From Cystobacter ferrugineus (GTDB lineage Bacteria; Myxococcota; Myxococcia; Myxococcales; Myxococcaceae), in assembly GCF_001887355.1 (NCBI RefSeq), contig NZ_MPIN01000034.1, positions 1-39,856 on the forward strand: a stretch of DNA of 39,856 nucleotides. Reading direction: 5' to 3'. The stretch's first letter is position 1. Each line of letters begins with the position of its first letter. Under the pieces are notes generated by a model. It did not search any database. It was not told the origin of the DNA and saw only the letters and a list, made by a program, of their open reading frames with translations. Shown here in pieces: positions 15,755 through 24,179 of the stretch. The position numbers and the translations under genes are program-made.

Positions 15755-17647
15755 TCAGTTGGAGCAGAGCACCACCGACGCGTAGTCCGAGAGCCAGCTC
15801 CGGCGATGCGCCACCCCGATGATGTATTGGTTGTCGGCGCACTGCCCCTTGTGCTTGCCCACGCTCCAGTCGCCTCCGGAGGGCGATGCGCGCTGGTCTC
15901 CTCCCCAGAAGTCCTTCGCCGACCTGCCGTTGAGAGGGATTCCACCGGTGTTCTGCTCGCAGAGCAGGCCCGCCAGCTCGATCGTGAACGGGTTCGCCGT
16001 GGAGATGCCCACCGCGTAGGAGCCCGTGGGGCACTCGAACTTGATGCTCTGGCTGGCCCAATCACCCGGGTAGCGCAGCGGCGAGACCTCCTGGGTGACA
16101 GTGTGGTAGCTCCCCGTGCCCTGCTGCGCGGGAACGGCTCCCGCGTTGGTGCAGAGGATGGAGAAGTTCTCGCTCACCCCCACCACGCGATAACCTCTCG
16201 GACAGCTGAGCTTCGCCTTGCCCGAGTGCCAGTCGAAATCCAGCGAGTTGTTGTCCACGTAGTAGGTGGAGTCGCCGTCCTTCACGAGGACGGCCATCGG
16301 CAGGAAGCGCGTCGCATCCACGGCGCCTGTCCGCCCATCCGCCCCGAGCAGCCGGCCCAAGGGACCCGTCCCGAGCCGCCAGTCTCCGTTGCGCACGCCA
16401 TTCCAGTCCGGATAGCTCCACAGGCCGTAGGTCTCGTCCTCCCCCTGCACCGTGTTCTGGATCTTCGCCGCGTTGAAGGCCCAGTAGGCCCAGTCGACGT
16501 CCTTGTCGATCAGGTAGTCCGCGAGGTTGCTGAACCACGCCCGGGAGTTGGCCGCCTGCTCGTTGTAGCCGACGCCGAACTCGCTCATCCAGACCGGCGC
16601 GGTGTACGCCTGATTCGCCTCGAGCACGAAGCCCCACTCCTGATCCATCGTGCCGTGGAGCGTTGACCTGTCCATGTCGCCGTACTTCGGGCCGCTGCCC
16701 AGCGAGCCTCCCGACTGATTCGGCCCGGTGTAGCCATAGTTGTGCACGGCGTAGACGAGCTTGTCTCCGCGCAACAGGGCGACGGGCCGCTGCCTCACGG
16801 GCTTGAGCTGGGGGCGCGCTCCGTCCAGGAGTCCCCACCAGTTGACCGCCTCGACGACGATGAGCAGGTCCGGGTTCGTCCGCAGCAGCAGGTTGCCCAT
16901 CGTCTGGGCCGCCATGTGCCAGTCATGCTGGTTGCGCATACCCCAGTTGGGGCTGTCCAGTCCGTCCGGACGCACCTCGTTGCGCAGGTCGGCTCCGGCC
17001 ACCCACTTGTTGCCCTGGTAGCGCGCCGCCAGCATCACCCAGTCGTCCTGCCACCGCTGCAGGGCCTGGCTGCTGTCCCAGAAGCCATTGCCATCCCAGC
17101 CGCAGCACCACATGGACTTCGTCGTGTGGTTGTTGAGGATGACCACCAATCCCTGCCGCGTCAGCTCCGCCACGACGGCGTCGAAGACCTCGAGCGCCGT
17201 CTTGTTCAGCAGCTCCGGGTTCTTCGTGGGGTCGATACACGTGACGCCGTGCTTCTCCAGACACCGCTGTGCCGCGGACTTGTTGTCGTCCGGGTGCAGC
17301 ATGTTGTTGGAGAACGGCAGCCGGACGGAGTTGAAGCCCAGCGCCTTCATTCCCGTGACGAGGTCCGACAGCTTCTGCTTGTCCAGGCCTCCCACCACCT
17401 CGAGCTGATCACTCGCACCGAACCAGTTGACGGACTTCAGCTTGAAGCGCTCTCCGCAGCGGTCGACGATGTACCGGCCCCGGGTGCTCAGCGGAACGCG
17501 CGGGTTGCACTGCGCCGCGGCCAGGCCGGCACTTCCGGGGCCTTCGCGGTGGCCTGGCCCGGCGCCGGCCATTCCAGTCCGGGCCAGGGCGGCTGTGCCG
17601 CATAGGTGGATCATCGCCAACATCAACAGCAGAGGACTGTTCTTCAT
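15755..17647 (-). CDS. Secreted glycoside hydrolase family 5 (cellulase-like) with C-terminal extension
   Basis: This 630-residue exported protein has a signal peptide (1-22, ending TAALA). The GH5 TIM barrel covers about 50-420 and begins GRYIVDRCGERFKLKSVNWF. The acid/base Glu is E224 in DLRNEV and the nucleophile E356 in VWMSEFGVG. VHNYGYTGP and WAYWAFNA are further family features. GH5 enzymes cleave beta-1,4 glucans or mannans; specificity cannot be read here. Residues from about 470 form a Cys-containing region with two similar halves (SCPRGYRVVGVSENFSILCT and ECPTGSYAVGISTANPF), probably an accessory binding domain. ATG 17647, with GGAG 9 nt upstream, starts the signal peptide; the longer open frame to 17836 is rejected. 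Confidence 0.87.
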   Translation of the reverse strand: MKNSPLLLMLAMIHLCGTAALARTGMAGAGPGHREGPGSAGLAAAQCNPRVPLSTRGRYIVDRCGERFKLKSVNWFGASDQLEVVGGLDKQKLSDLVTGMKALGFNSVRLPFSNNMLHPDDNKSAAQRCLEKHGVTCIDPTKNPELLNKTALEVFDAVVAELTRQGLVVILNNHTTKSMWCCGWDGNGFWDSSQALQRWQDDWVMLAARYQGNKWVAGADLRNEVRPDGLDSPNWGMRNQHDWHMAAQTMGNLLLRTNPDLLIVVEAVNWWGLLDGARPQLKPVRQRPVALLRGDKLVYAVHNYGYTGPNQSGGSLGSGPKYGDMDRSTLHGTMDQEWGFVLEANQAYTAPVWMSEFGVGYNEQAANSRAWFSNLADYLIDKDVDWAYWAFNAAKIQNTVQGEDETYGLWSYPDWNGVRNGDWRLGTGPLGRLLGADGRTGAVDATRFLPMAVLVKDGDSTYYVDNNSLDFDWHSGKAKLSCPRGYRVVGVSENFSILCTNAGAVPAQQGTGSYHTVTQEVSPLRYPGDWASQSIKFECPTGSYAVGISTANPFTIELAGLLCEQNTGGIPLNGRSAKDFWGGDQRASPSGGDWSVGKHKGQCADNQYIIGVAHRRSWLSDYASVVLCSN

Positions 17648-17863
17648 CGGGAACGGCTCCTGGTGAGAGGGGCGCCGGGACTGAACTCCCGAATTCCAGG
17701 ATAGTCCAGCCAGAACGTCTGGACCGGGACGAATGGTGTTCCAGCCCCAGCGGTGGTGATTCGCATTGAGCTGCGCCTTGACGTACTGCCCGGAGCGGGC
17801 CGGCACCTTGCACTGGAGATTGGCACCCTGGCGCATGTGGGAGGTTTCGGCGACAGTTCATTC

Positions 17864-18730
17864 ATGTCGCTCACGGCCCCACCACACGAACATGCGCCAC
17901 TCCTCGTTCGCGACGCCGCTGGCGACGAGGTGCTCCCGCGACATTTCCGCTCGACCGCGAACGTCCCGGCCGGTATCGAGGAGGCTGGCTGGCACGCACT
18001 CCGTGCGTCTGGCAGCGCGCAGATGGGAGGTGCCGCGCTGCGAGCGCTCGCCGCCAATACCCACGGCCCACTCGTCGTCGTGGACCTCCGCGAGGAGTCA
18101 CACGGGTTCCTCGGCGACCTGCCCGTGTCGTGGTACGCGCCACGCAATGCCGGCAATCGAGGCCGCACGCGGGAGGCCACGCTGGCCGAGGAGTCGCGCC
18201 TGCTGGACTCGCTGCGGCGCCGCGAATCGCTCGCCTTCGACGGCCAGGGCAAGGACCGCGGCCCGCCCGAGCCGGAGCGTCCCATCGCCGCGTTCGGCAC
18301 CGCGCGCACCGAGGAGTCCATCTGCACCGAGGCCGGCGCCGGCCATGCCCGGCTCCTCGTCACGGACCACCATGGCCCGGACGCGGGAGAGATCGATCAC
18401 TTCGTCGCGCTGCTCGAGCGCCTGCCCGACGGCGCCTGGGTCCATTATCACTGCCGCGGCGGGCGCGGACGCACCTCGACCTTCCTGCTGCTCCACGATC
18501 TGCTGCGCAACGCGGGCCGCCTGCCCTTCTCCGTGATCGCCCACCGGCAGCGCGTGCTGTCCGAGGGCTATGACCTCCTGGCCCACGGCGAGCCGGCCGA
18601 TTGGAAGACACCGCTGCGGCGGGCACGCGCCGAGATCGTGCGCGCCTTCGCCGAATTCGTCCGGGAGCGCGCCGTCGGCGGGAACCAGCGATTCACCGAG
18701 TGGCTGGGGGCGCGGCAGGAGACGCGTTAG
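17864..18730 (+). CDS. Cysteine-phytase-like protein tyrosine phosphatase (PTPLP)
   Basis: This 288-residue phosphatase has the CX5R active site HCRGGRGRTSTF, with C197 and R203. The segment PRHFRSTANVPAG near the N-terminus, the DLREESHGFLGDLPVSWY block (74-91) and the TDHHGPDAGEID loop carrying a candidate general-acid Asp168 match PTP-like phytases such as those of Selenomonas and Bdellovibrio. These enzymes remove phosphates from myo-inositol hexakisphosphate. Related proteins act as dual-specificity phosphatases, so inositol phosphate is the best but not certain substrate. There is no obvious signal peptide from the chosen ATG 17864; an upstream in-frame GTG exists. Divergent from the GH5 gene; the next gene is convergent. 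Confidence 0.75.
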   Translation: MSLTAPPHEHAPLLVRDAAGDEVLPRHFRSTANVPAGIEEAGWHALRASGSAQMGGAALRALAANTHGPLVVVDLREESHGFLGDLPVSWYAPRNAGNRGRTREATLAEESRLLDSLRRRESLAFDGQGKDRGPPEPERPIAAFGTARTEESICTEAGAGHARLLVTDHHGPDAGEIDHFVALLERLPDGAWVHYHCRGGRGRTSTFLLLHDLLRNAGRLPFSVIAHRQRVLSEGYDLLAHGEPADWKTPLRRARAEIVRAFAEFVRERAVGGNQRFTEWLGARQETR

Positions 18731-18764
18731 CGCGTGGACCACCCATCGTTCCCTCCATGTGGAA

Positions 18765-19709
18765 TCAAGCGCCCGCCCCGCGCGCGAGCCGCCGCAGCGC
18801 CTGGGGCGGCTGGCCGAACACTCGCACGAAGGCTCGGCGCATCCGCTCGGCATCCCCGAAGCCCACCGCGTCGGCCACCTGCTCGATGGACTCGGAGCCC
18901 GCCTCCAGCCGCGTCCGGGCCGCCTCCGCGCGCAGCCGCTCAATGGCCTTGGCCGGCGTCTGCCCCGTCTCCGCGTGGAACTCCCGCGCGAACTGCCGCG
19001 TGCTCAGGCACGCCACCTGGGCGAGCCGCTCCACGGACAGGGGTTCGTGCAGGTGCTCGCGCGCGAACGTGAGCGTCTGGCGGATGCGGTTCGAGGCCGG
19101 CTCCAGCTCGAGCAGGGCGGAGAACTGGGACTGGCCTCCCGGACGACGGTGATAGACGACCAGGTCTCTCGCCCGGGCGCGCGACACCTCGAGGCCGAGG
19201 TCCTCCTCCACCAGCGCCAGTGACAGGTCGATGCCCGCGGTGACACCGGCCGAGGTCCAGATGGGGCCGTCCTGGATGAAGATGCGCTCGGCGTCCACGC
19301 GCACACGTGGATGGCGCCGCTGCAGCTCCGGGGCGACGCGCCAGTGGGTGGTGGCCGCGCGGCCATCGAGCAGTCCCGCGGCCGCCAGGATGCCCGCGCC
19401 CGAGCAGATGCTCGCCACCCGCCGCGAGGCCGCCGCCGCGGCGCGCACGAAGTCCAGCAGGGTGGGGGATTGCATCGCCTCGCACGTGCCCAGGCCTCCC
19501 ACGACCACGAGCGTGTCGAACGCGGGCGCGCCCCACTTCTCCGTCAGGACCGTCACGCCAGAGGAACTCGGGACCAGCCCGCCGTGCTCGGACAGCATCC
19601 GCAGCCGGTAGGCCGACGCGCTCCAGGGGTCCTCGAACACAGCCACCGGGCCCGTGAGATCGAGGATTTGAAACGCCGGGTAGAGGAGGAAACCAATGTC
19701 TCGGACCAT
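18765..19709 (-). CDS. GlxA-family AraC transcriptional regulator with DJ-1/PfpI sensor domain
   Basis: In this 314-residue regulator, residues 1-180 form a class I glutamine amidotransferase-like DJ-1/PfpI domain (IGFLLYPAFQILDLTGPVAV, SICSGAGILAAAGLLDG). Residues about 215-310 form two AraC helix-turn-helices (LSVERLAQVACLSTRQFAR and VADAVGFGDAERMRRAF). The domain keeps the nucleophile-elbow Cys in ICSGAG. GlxA-type regulators sense small nitrogenous or osmolyte metabolites such as betaine or carnitine in other bacteria; the ligand here is unknown. Divergent from a stand-alone DJ-1/PfpI protein over 86 bp, which is the most likely target gene. Confidence 0.85.
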   Translation of the reverse strand: MVRDIGFLLYPAFQILDLTGPVAVFEDPWSASAYRLRMLSEHGGLVPSSSGVTVLTEKWGAPAFDTLVVVGGLGTCEAMQSPTLLDFVRAAAAASRRVASICSGAGILAAAGLLDGRAATTHWRVAPELQRRHPRVRVDAERIFIQDGPIWTSAGVTAGIDLSLALVEEDLGLEVSRARARDLVVYHRRPGGQSQFSALLELEPASNRIRQTLTFAREHLHEPLSVERLAQVACLSTRQFAREFHAETGQTPAKAIERLRAEAARTRLEAGSESIEQVADAVGFGDAERMRRAFVRVFGQPPQALRRLARGAGA

Positions 19710-19795
19710 GGCGGGAAACGAGGGAATTACGTCCTTTCGGACATGAGCCTGACAGGAGAGAGTGAGCCCGTCAAACCAGACACGGGAGTCATTCC

Positions 19796-20500
19796 ATGGC
19801 CACGAATCTCGACATTGTCTTTCTTCTCTACCCGGGGGTGTCGTTCCTGGACTTCATGGGGCCGCAGGCGGTGTTCGGCCTGCTGCCGGGAGCGCGGCAG
19901 ATTTTCGCCTCCGTGGGTGGACAGCCCATCCGCGAGGGGGCGCTGACGCTCCAGCCCCTGACCCGGCTGGAGGACGTGGAGCGGTGTGATGTGCTGTGCG
20001 TGCCGGGCGGGCCTCTTGGGGGGGCGGTGGAGGACCCGGTCTTCATGGAGGGCGTGCGCCGGCTGGCGCCCACGGCGCGCTTCGTCACCTCGGTGTGCAC
20101 GGGCTCGCTCGTCCTCGGGGCGGCGGGGCTGCTGAAGGGCCGGCGGGCGGCGAGCCACTGGGCGATGCGAGAGCAGCTGGCGCACTTCGGGGCCATTCCG
20201 GACGCGGGGCGCGTGGTGCGCGATGGCCACATCCTGACGGGCGGCGGCGTCACGGCGGGCATCGACTTCGGGCTGACGCTCGCGGCCGAGCTGGCGGGCC
20301 CGGTGGTGGCCCAGGCCATCCAGCTCCTGCTCGAGTACGCCCCCATGCCCCCGTTCAACGCGGGCCGTCCGGAGACGGCACCCGAGGCGGCCCTGGCCCG
20401 GATGTCCTCGCTCACGATGGGGGAGATCGTTTTCGATCCGGCGGCGGAGGAGGCCCTCGTGCGGCGCGCGGGCGAGGCCCTCCGCGCGAGCCGAACCTAG
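19796..20500 (+). CDS. DJ-1/PfpI protein resembling isonitrile hydratase (InhA)
   Basis: This 234-residue single-domain DJ-1/PfpI protein is close in length to Pseudomonas isonitrile hydratase InhA, which hydrates isocyanides to N-substituted formamides. It has the conserved acidic residue near the start (FLDFMGP, Asp19) and a nucleophile Cys101 in TSVCTGSLVLGAAGLL, at the same number as reported for InhA. ASHWAMREQLAHFG and ILTGGGVTAGIDFGLTL are family blocks. Enzyme activity is inferred from similarity, and other DJ-1 roles are possible. The start ATG 19796 lies 86 bp from the divergent GlxA regulator. A dispersed repeat follows immediately after the stop. Confidence 0.75.
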   Translation: MATNLDIVFLLYPGVSFLDFMGPQAVFGLLPGARQIFASVGGQPIREGALTLQPLTRLEDVERCDVLCVPGGPLGGAVEDPVFMEGVRRLAPTARFVTSVCTGSLVLGAAGLLKGRRAASHWAMREQLAHFGAIPDAGRVVRDGHILTGGGVTAGIDFGLTLAAELAGPVVAQAIQLLLEYAPMPPFNAGRPETAPEAALARMSSLTMGEIVFDPAAEEALVRRAGEALRASRT

Positions 20501-20501
20501 C

Positions 20502-20578
20502 CGCGGAAGGTGTAAAGAATTCGTTTCGGCGCCGCATTCCCCACGAGTCGTCCGACACCTCATCCGACACCTCATCCA
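20502..20578 (+). repeat. Dispersed repeat, copy 2, with two 12-bp tandem units
   Basis: CGCGGAAGGTGTAAAGAATT opens the copy, followed by CGCCGCATTCCCCACGAGTC and two CGACACCTCATC units. It matches copy 1 at most positions apart from a one-base gap and one fewer tandem unit. It begins directly after the DJ-1 stop and lies just upstream of the RCC1 gene, so it occupies that gene's 5' region. Confidence 0.75.
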
Positions 20579-20634
20579 GCCACGACCCGCGGCTTGCGTT
20601 ATCCTCGGTGGGCATTCTCGCCAGGAGGGGTGGC

Positions 20635-22878
20635 TTGAAGAGAAACGCGGAGAGGTACGTGCAGGTCCTGTGGGGCGCATGGCTTGGACTCTGTCTGATG
20701 TTGGGTTGTGGCCGGCCCATCGACACTCCAGAAGAACCGAGGGCGATGGGCCTCGAGCTGCGCACACATGCACGAGCCCGCATCGCGGCCGGACCCAATC
20801 ATTCCCTGGCGATACACGCCGATGGCACGGTCTGGGCCGTGGGAAACAACTCCGCGGGCGAATTGGGAGATGGCACGACCACCAGCAGCTCCACGTCCGT
20901 GCGGGTGCAAGGACTGAACGAGGTGGCCGCCGTAGCGGCGGGTAATTCCCACTCGCTGGCGTTGCGCCTGGATGGCTCCGTCTGGGCGTGGGGGTTCAAC
21001 CCCTATGGCCAACTGGGAGATGGCACGACCACCGGCAGCTTCACGCCCGTGCGGGTGCAAGGATTGAACGAGGTGGTCGCCATAGCGACGTGGGGAGACC
21101 ACTCGCTGGCGGTCCGTTCGGATGGAACCGTATGGGCCTGGGGAGCCAACCCCTATGGCCAGCTGGGAGACGGCACCACGACGGACCGCGCCTTACCGGT
21201 ACAGGTGCAAGGATTGAGCGGCATGGTGGCGGTGGCAACGGGGGCATACCACTCGCTCGCGGTGGGGTCGGATGGAACCGTGTGGGCCTGGGGGTTCAAC
21301 TCCCACAGCCAGTTGGGAGACGGCACCACGACGAACCGCGCCGTACCGGTGCGGGTGCTGGATCTGGGCGAAGCGGTGGCCGTCGCCGCGAGCGCATACT
21401 ACTCGCTCGCGGTGCGCTCGAATGGCTCGGTCTGGGCATGGGGTTCCAACTCCGGTGGCCGGCTCGGGACCGGCGCGAATGAAAGCACTCTCTCCAGGCC
21501 GCAGCAGGTGCTAGGACTGAGCGGAATCATGGAGGTGGCCGCGGGTGGAGACTCCTCGCTGGCGATGGGCTCCGATGGCCGCGCATGGGCCTGGGGAGCA
21601 AACAGGTCAGGCGAATTGGGGGATGGCAGCAGGAGAGAGCGCACCGCACCGGTTCAAGTGCGAGGACTGGATGACATCATTGACATGGCCATGAGTTACC
21701 ACCACTCGCTCGCGATGCGCTCGGATGGCTCGGTGTGGACCTGGGGCGACAATCGCGCGGGGCAGGGTGGGCGGGAGTCCACCAACAACCGCTCCCTCCC
21801 CACACCGATACAAGGACTGAGTGGGCTCGTCTCGATGGCCGCGGGCAGGAACCACGTCCTCGCGGTGCGTGACGACACGACGGTGGTGGCGTGGGGGAGG
21901 AATGATTACGGCCAACTGGGAGACGGCACAGTGAGCCAAAGCTCCCTGCCTGTGTCCGTGCAGGGGTTGAGCGAGGTCGTGTCCGTGGCGGGTGGTGAGT
22001 ACCACTCGTTGGCGCTGCGCTCCGACGGCACCGTCTGGGCGTGGGGGAACAACTCCTTCAGCCAACTGGGAGACGGAACCCGGACCGAGCGCCTCGCCCC
22101 TACGAGGGTACAAGGACTGAGCGAGGTCGTGGCGATTGCCGCGGGTTACGTCTACTCCCTCGCGGTTCGCAGGGATGGAACCGTCTGGGCCTGGGGCAGC
22201 AACACTCACGGTCAGTTGGGGGATGGTACCCGGCTCACACGAGCCGTACCGGTGCGAGTGCAAGGATTGAGTGGGATCGAGACCGTTCGCCCGGCTCATT
22301 CCCATACACTCGCGGTTCGCGAGGATGGAACCGTCTGGGCCTGGGGCCGCAACAATCATGGACAATTGGGAGACGGCACGCTGGTCGACCGTTTCCTGCC
22401 CGCCCAGGTGCAGGGGCTGAATGGGATCCGAACTGTCGCCGCGGGTGATCACCATTCCCTGGCGGTGGACTCCACCGGGGCCGTCTGGGCCTGGGGTTTC
22501 AATGGCACCGGCCAGCTGGGAGATGGCTCCTTTACCTACCATCGAACGCTGCCCGTGCGAGTGCAAGGGCTGGGGGGAGTCGTGCTCGTAGCGGCGGGCA
22601 ATGCCCACTCGTTGGCGATCACCTCCGACGGCACGGTCTGGACCTGGGGCTCCAACTACGACGGTGCACTGGGGATCGGCTCCACGAACGGCTCCAGCCG
22701 CATCCCCGTGCAAGCCCAGGGTCTGAGTGAAGGGGTGGCACTCGCGGCGGGAATTCACCACTCCCAGGTCTTGCGCTCCGACGGCACTCTCTGGGTCTGG
22801 GGACTCAACTCCGACGGACAGATGGGAAATGGAGAACCGCCGCTGTACGCGACCCTCCCCCTGCTCTCGTCGCTATGA
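20635..22878 (+). CDS. RCC1-repeat lipoprotein with fourteen blades
   Basis: This 747-residue exported protein starts at TTG 20635, preceded by AGGAGGGGTGGC. A signal segment ends in LCLMLGC with the lipid Cys at 25. From residue about 55 to the end there are fourteen RCC1 repeats, each about 50 residues, with the pattern HSLAVRSDGTVWAWG-N--GQLGDG, recognisable as VWAVGNN, VWAWGFN, VWAWGAN and so on to LWVWGLN. Fourteen repeats would make two seven-bladed propellers. RCC1-like proteins usually bind partners; catalysis is not expected. The TTG is favoured because earlier in-frame codons lie in the repeat and in the DJ-1 gene. Repetition at the DNA level (about 150-bp period) makes the gene prone to copy-number change. 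Confidence 0.82.
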   Translation: MKRNAERYVQVLWGAWLGLCLMLGCGRPIDTPEEPRAMGLELRTHARARIAAGPNHSLAIHADGTVWAVGNNSAGELGDGTTTSSSTSVRVQGLNEVAAVAAGNSHSLALRLDGSVWAWGFNPYGQLGDGTTTGSFTPVRVQGLNEVVAIATWGDHSLAVRSDGTVWAWGANPYGQLGDGTTTDRALPVQVQGLSGMVAVATGAYHSLAVGSDGTVWAWGFNSHSQLGDGTTTNRAVPVRVLDLGEAVAVAASAYYSLAVRSNGSVWAWGSNSGGRLGTGANESTLSRPQQVLGLSGIMEVAAGGDSSLAMGSDGRAWAWGANRSGELGDGSRRERTAPVQVRGLDDIIDMAMSYHHSLAMRSDGSVWTWGDNRAGQGGRESTNNRSLPTPIQGLSGLVSMAAGRNHVLAVRDDTTVVAWGRNDYGQLGDGTVSQSSLPVSVQGLSEVVSVAGGEYHSLALRSDGTVWAWGNNSFSQLGDGTRTERLAPTRVQGLSEVVAIAAGYVYSLAVRRDGTVWAWGSNTHGQLGDGTRLTRAVPVRVQGLSGIETVRPAHSHTLAVREDGTVWAWGRNNHGQLGDGTLVDRFLPAQVQGLNGIRTVAAGDHHSLAVDSTGAVWAWGFNGTGQLGDGSFTYHRTLPVRVQGLGGVVLVAAGNAHSLAITSDGTVWTWGSNYDGALGIGSTNGSSRIPVQAQGLSEGVALAAGIHHSQVLRSDGTLWVWGLNSDGQMGNGEPPLYATLPLLSSL

Positions 22879-22928
22879 CTCGCCCCGGGGGCTCTCCCGC
22901 ACTTTGAAGGAAAACCCCGGAGCGCCAG

Positions 22929-22983
22929 CCGCGGAAGGTGTCAAAGCATTCGTTGAAGTGCCGCATTCCCTACGAGTCGTCTG
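22929..22983 (+). repeat. Dispersed repeat, copy 3, interrupted before its tandem units
   Basis: CCGCGGAAGGTGTCAAAGCA continues through GTGCCGCATTCCCTACGAG to GTCGTCTGA. Copies 1 and 2 then run into CACCTCATCC tandem units, but here the sequence changes at once to GTGATGCCTGGAGG, the start of an intron-like RNA. The repeat lies 50 bp after the RCC1 stop. Confidence 0.7.
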
Positions 22984-23300
22984 AGTGATGCCTGGAGGCT
23001 ACCCATGGAACCATAGGGTGAAAGTCCCGAAGCGGTAAAAGGTCGAGGCCGCATAGCTCGGATGGCACCGACAGGGGAGACCCCTGCGGTGAAGCCCATC
23101 GACAAAGCCCCGGAAAGCGGGGTGAGCGAGTGAGCGGGCCGCAACGACGAGTGAACACCCGGTAGAGGCCTCGTGACTCGTTAACTCCGGATGCCGAGCC
23201 GACTCAGACGCGGCGAAGGCAGCAGGACGCTCCCGAAGACGACCTTGGGAGAAGTCCATCCGGCGGGGTGGAGGGTGGCCCCTCCGGCCCAGGGAGGGCA
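22984..23300 (+). mobile_element. Group II intron-like 5' fragment (domain I-type RNA), no ORF
   Basis: The stretch starts with GTGATG, close to the GUGYG 5' end of group II introns. It contains TAGGGTGAAAGTCCCGAAG, a block common near the 5' end of bacterial group II introns. It also contains compact hairpins such as CAGGGGAGACCCCTG and CCCCGGAAAGCGGGG. No reverse transcriptase ORF and no clear domain V (GAGC...GNAA...GGUUC) is present before the next gene, so it is at most a truncated relic. Another structured non-coding RNA cannot be excluded. Nothing else is coding in the gap 22879-23316. Confidence 0.45.
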
Positions 23301-23316
23301 CTCCAGAGCTGGGATG

Positions 23317-24120
23317 CTAGTGCCGCCCCAACGCCCTGTCCCAGGCAGCCAACTGCATGGTCAGCGTGTATTTCCAGGCGCTGGAGACATCCTCGAAGTC
23401 CTCTGGACGGAGTGAGTCGAGGCGCTCGCGGAGGAAGCCCAGGTCGCTGAGTTCCTCGCGGTGCTTGAATTCGGTGTCCACCTTGACCAAGGCAGGAATC
23501 ACCCGGAGCACGGCCTCCATGCAGTCCTCTTGGGTAGCACGAGACATGCGTTCCACTGTCAGTGCCAATTGCTCGCGCACCGGCGCTGGACCTCCAGGGC
23601 ACCACGCCTCCAGCGTCATGCGGTAGATGTCCTCCACGAGTTCTTCCAGCGTGTACTCGCGATCGAACCAGAACGCGTAGCGCGGGCCTTGGAGCACGTC
23701 CCAGAAGCGCAGTAATGCGGCGAGCCTTCCCGCCATGCGCCGCGCGCTGCGCAGCGGGGGCGGAGACACGGCATGATGGAGAGCCCCCCACGGGGTGCTC
23801 AAGATGAAGGATTCGAAGGCTTCCTCCATTCGCTGGCGCTCCTCTTTTGGGACGCCGTCATTCAAGTACATGAAGACCTCGTCGAACAGGTGCACCCGCC
23901 AGCGGGGCAGGGGGATGATGTCGAACTCGGCCCCCGAATGCATGATGAGCACCTCGCCGGGCGGCACCTGGAGCATCCGCCGGGGATGGGTAAAGGCTCC
24001 CGTTTTGAGGTACTCCCGGGCCCACCTGCGGCCCTCGGTTCTCACCGCGCGGAGGATGGCGCCGGTAGGACCGTGGAGCATCGCTGGAAACTCGAGCACC
24101 GGGGACTGAGGCACGGTCAT
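23317..24120 (-). CDS. Unidentified protein, probable immunity protein of the adjacent toxin relic
   Basis: This 267-residue protein without signal peptide or membrane segment is not one I recognise. It is rich in Arg, Glu and Trp, largely helical in pattern (MEEAFESFILSTPWGALHHA, RSARRMAGRLAALLRFWDVL), with a beta-like N-terminal part around VPPGEVLIMHSGAEFDIIPL. It lies 60 bp downstream of, and in the same direction as, a degraded secreted nuclease-like gene. This is the usual order toxin then immunity, so protection against a nuclease is the best guess. Function is inferred from position alone. The ATG at 24120 is the first in frame. Confidence 0.5.
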   Translation of the reverse strand: MTVPQSPVLEFPAMLHGPTGAILRAVRTEGRRWAREYLKTGAFTHPRRMLQVPPGEVLIMHSGAEFDIIPLPRWRVHLFDEVFMYLNDGVPKEERQRMEEAFESFILSTPWGALHHAVSPPPLRSARRMAGRLAALLRFWDVLQGPRYAFWFDREYTLEELVEDIYRMTLEAWCPGGPAPVREQLALTVERMSRATQEDCMEAVLRVIPALVKVDTEFKHREELSDLGFLRERLDSLRPEDFEDVSSAWKYTLTMQLAAWDRALGRH

Positions 24121-24179
24121 GCTCCTGGCCCTACCATAGCGGTCTCGTGTGTCTCAAGCGCCAGACTCCTGCTGCCCAC

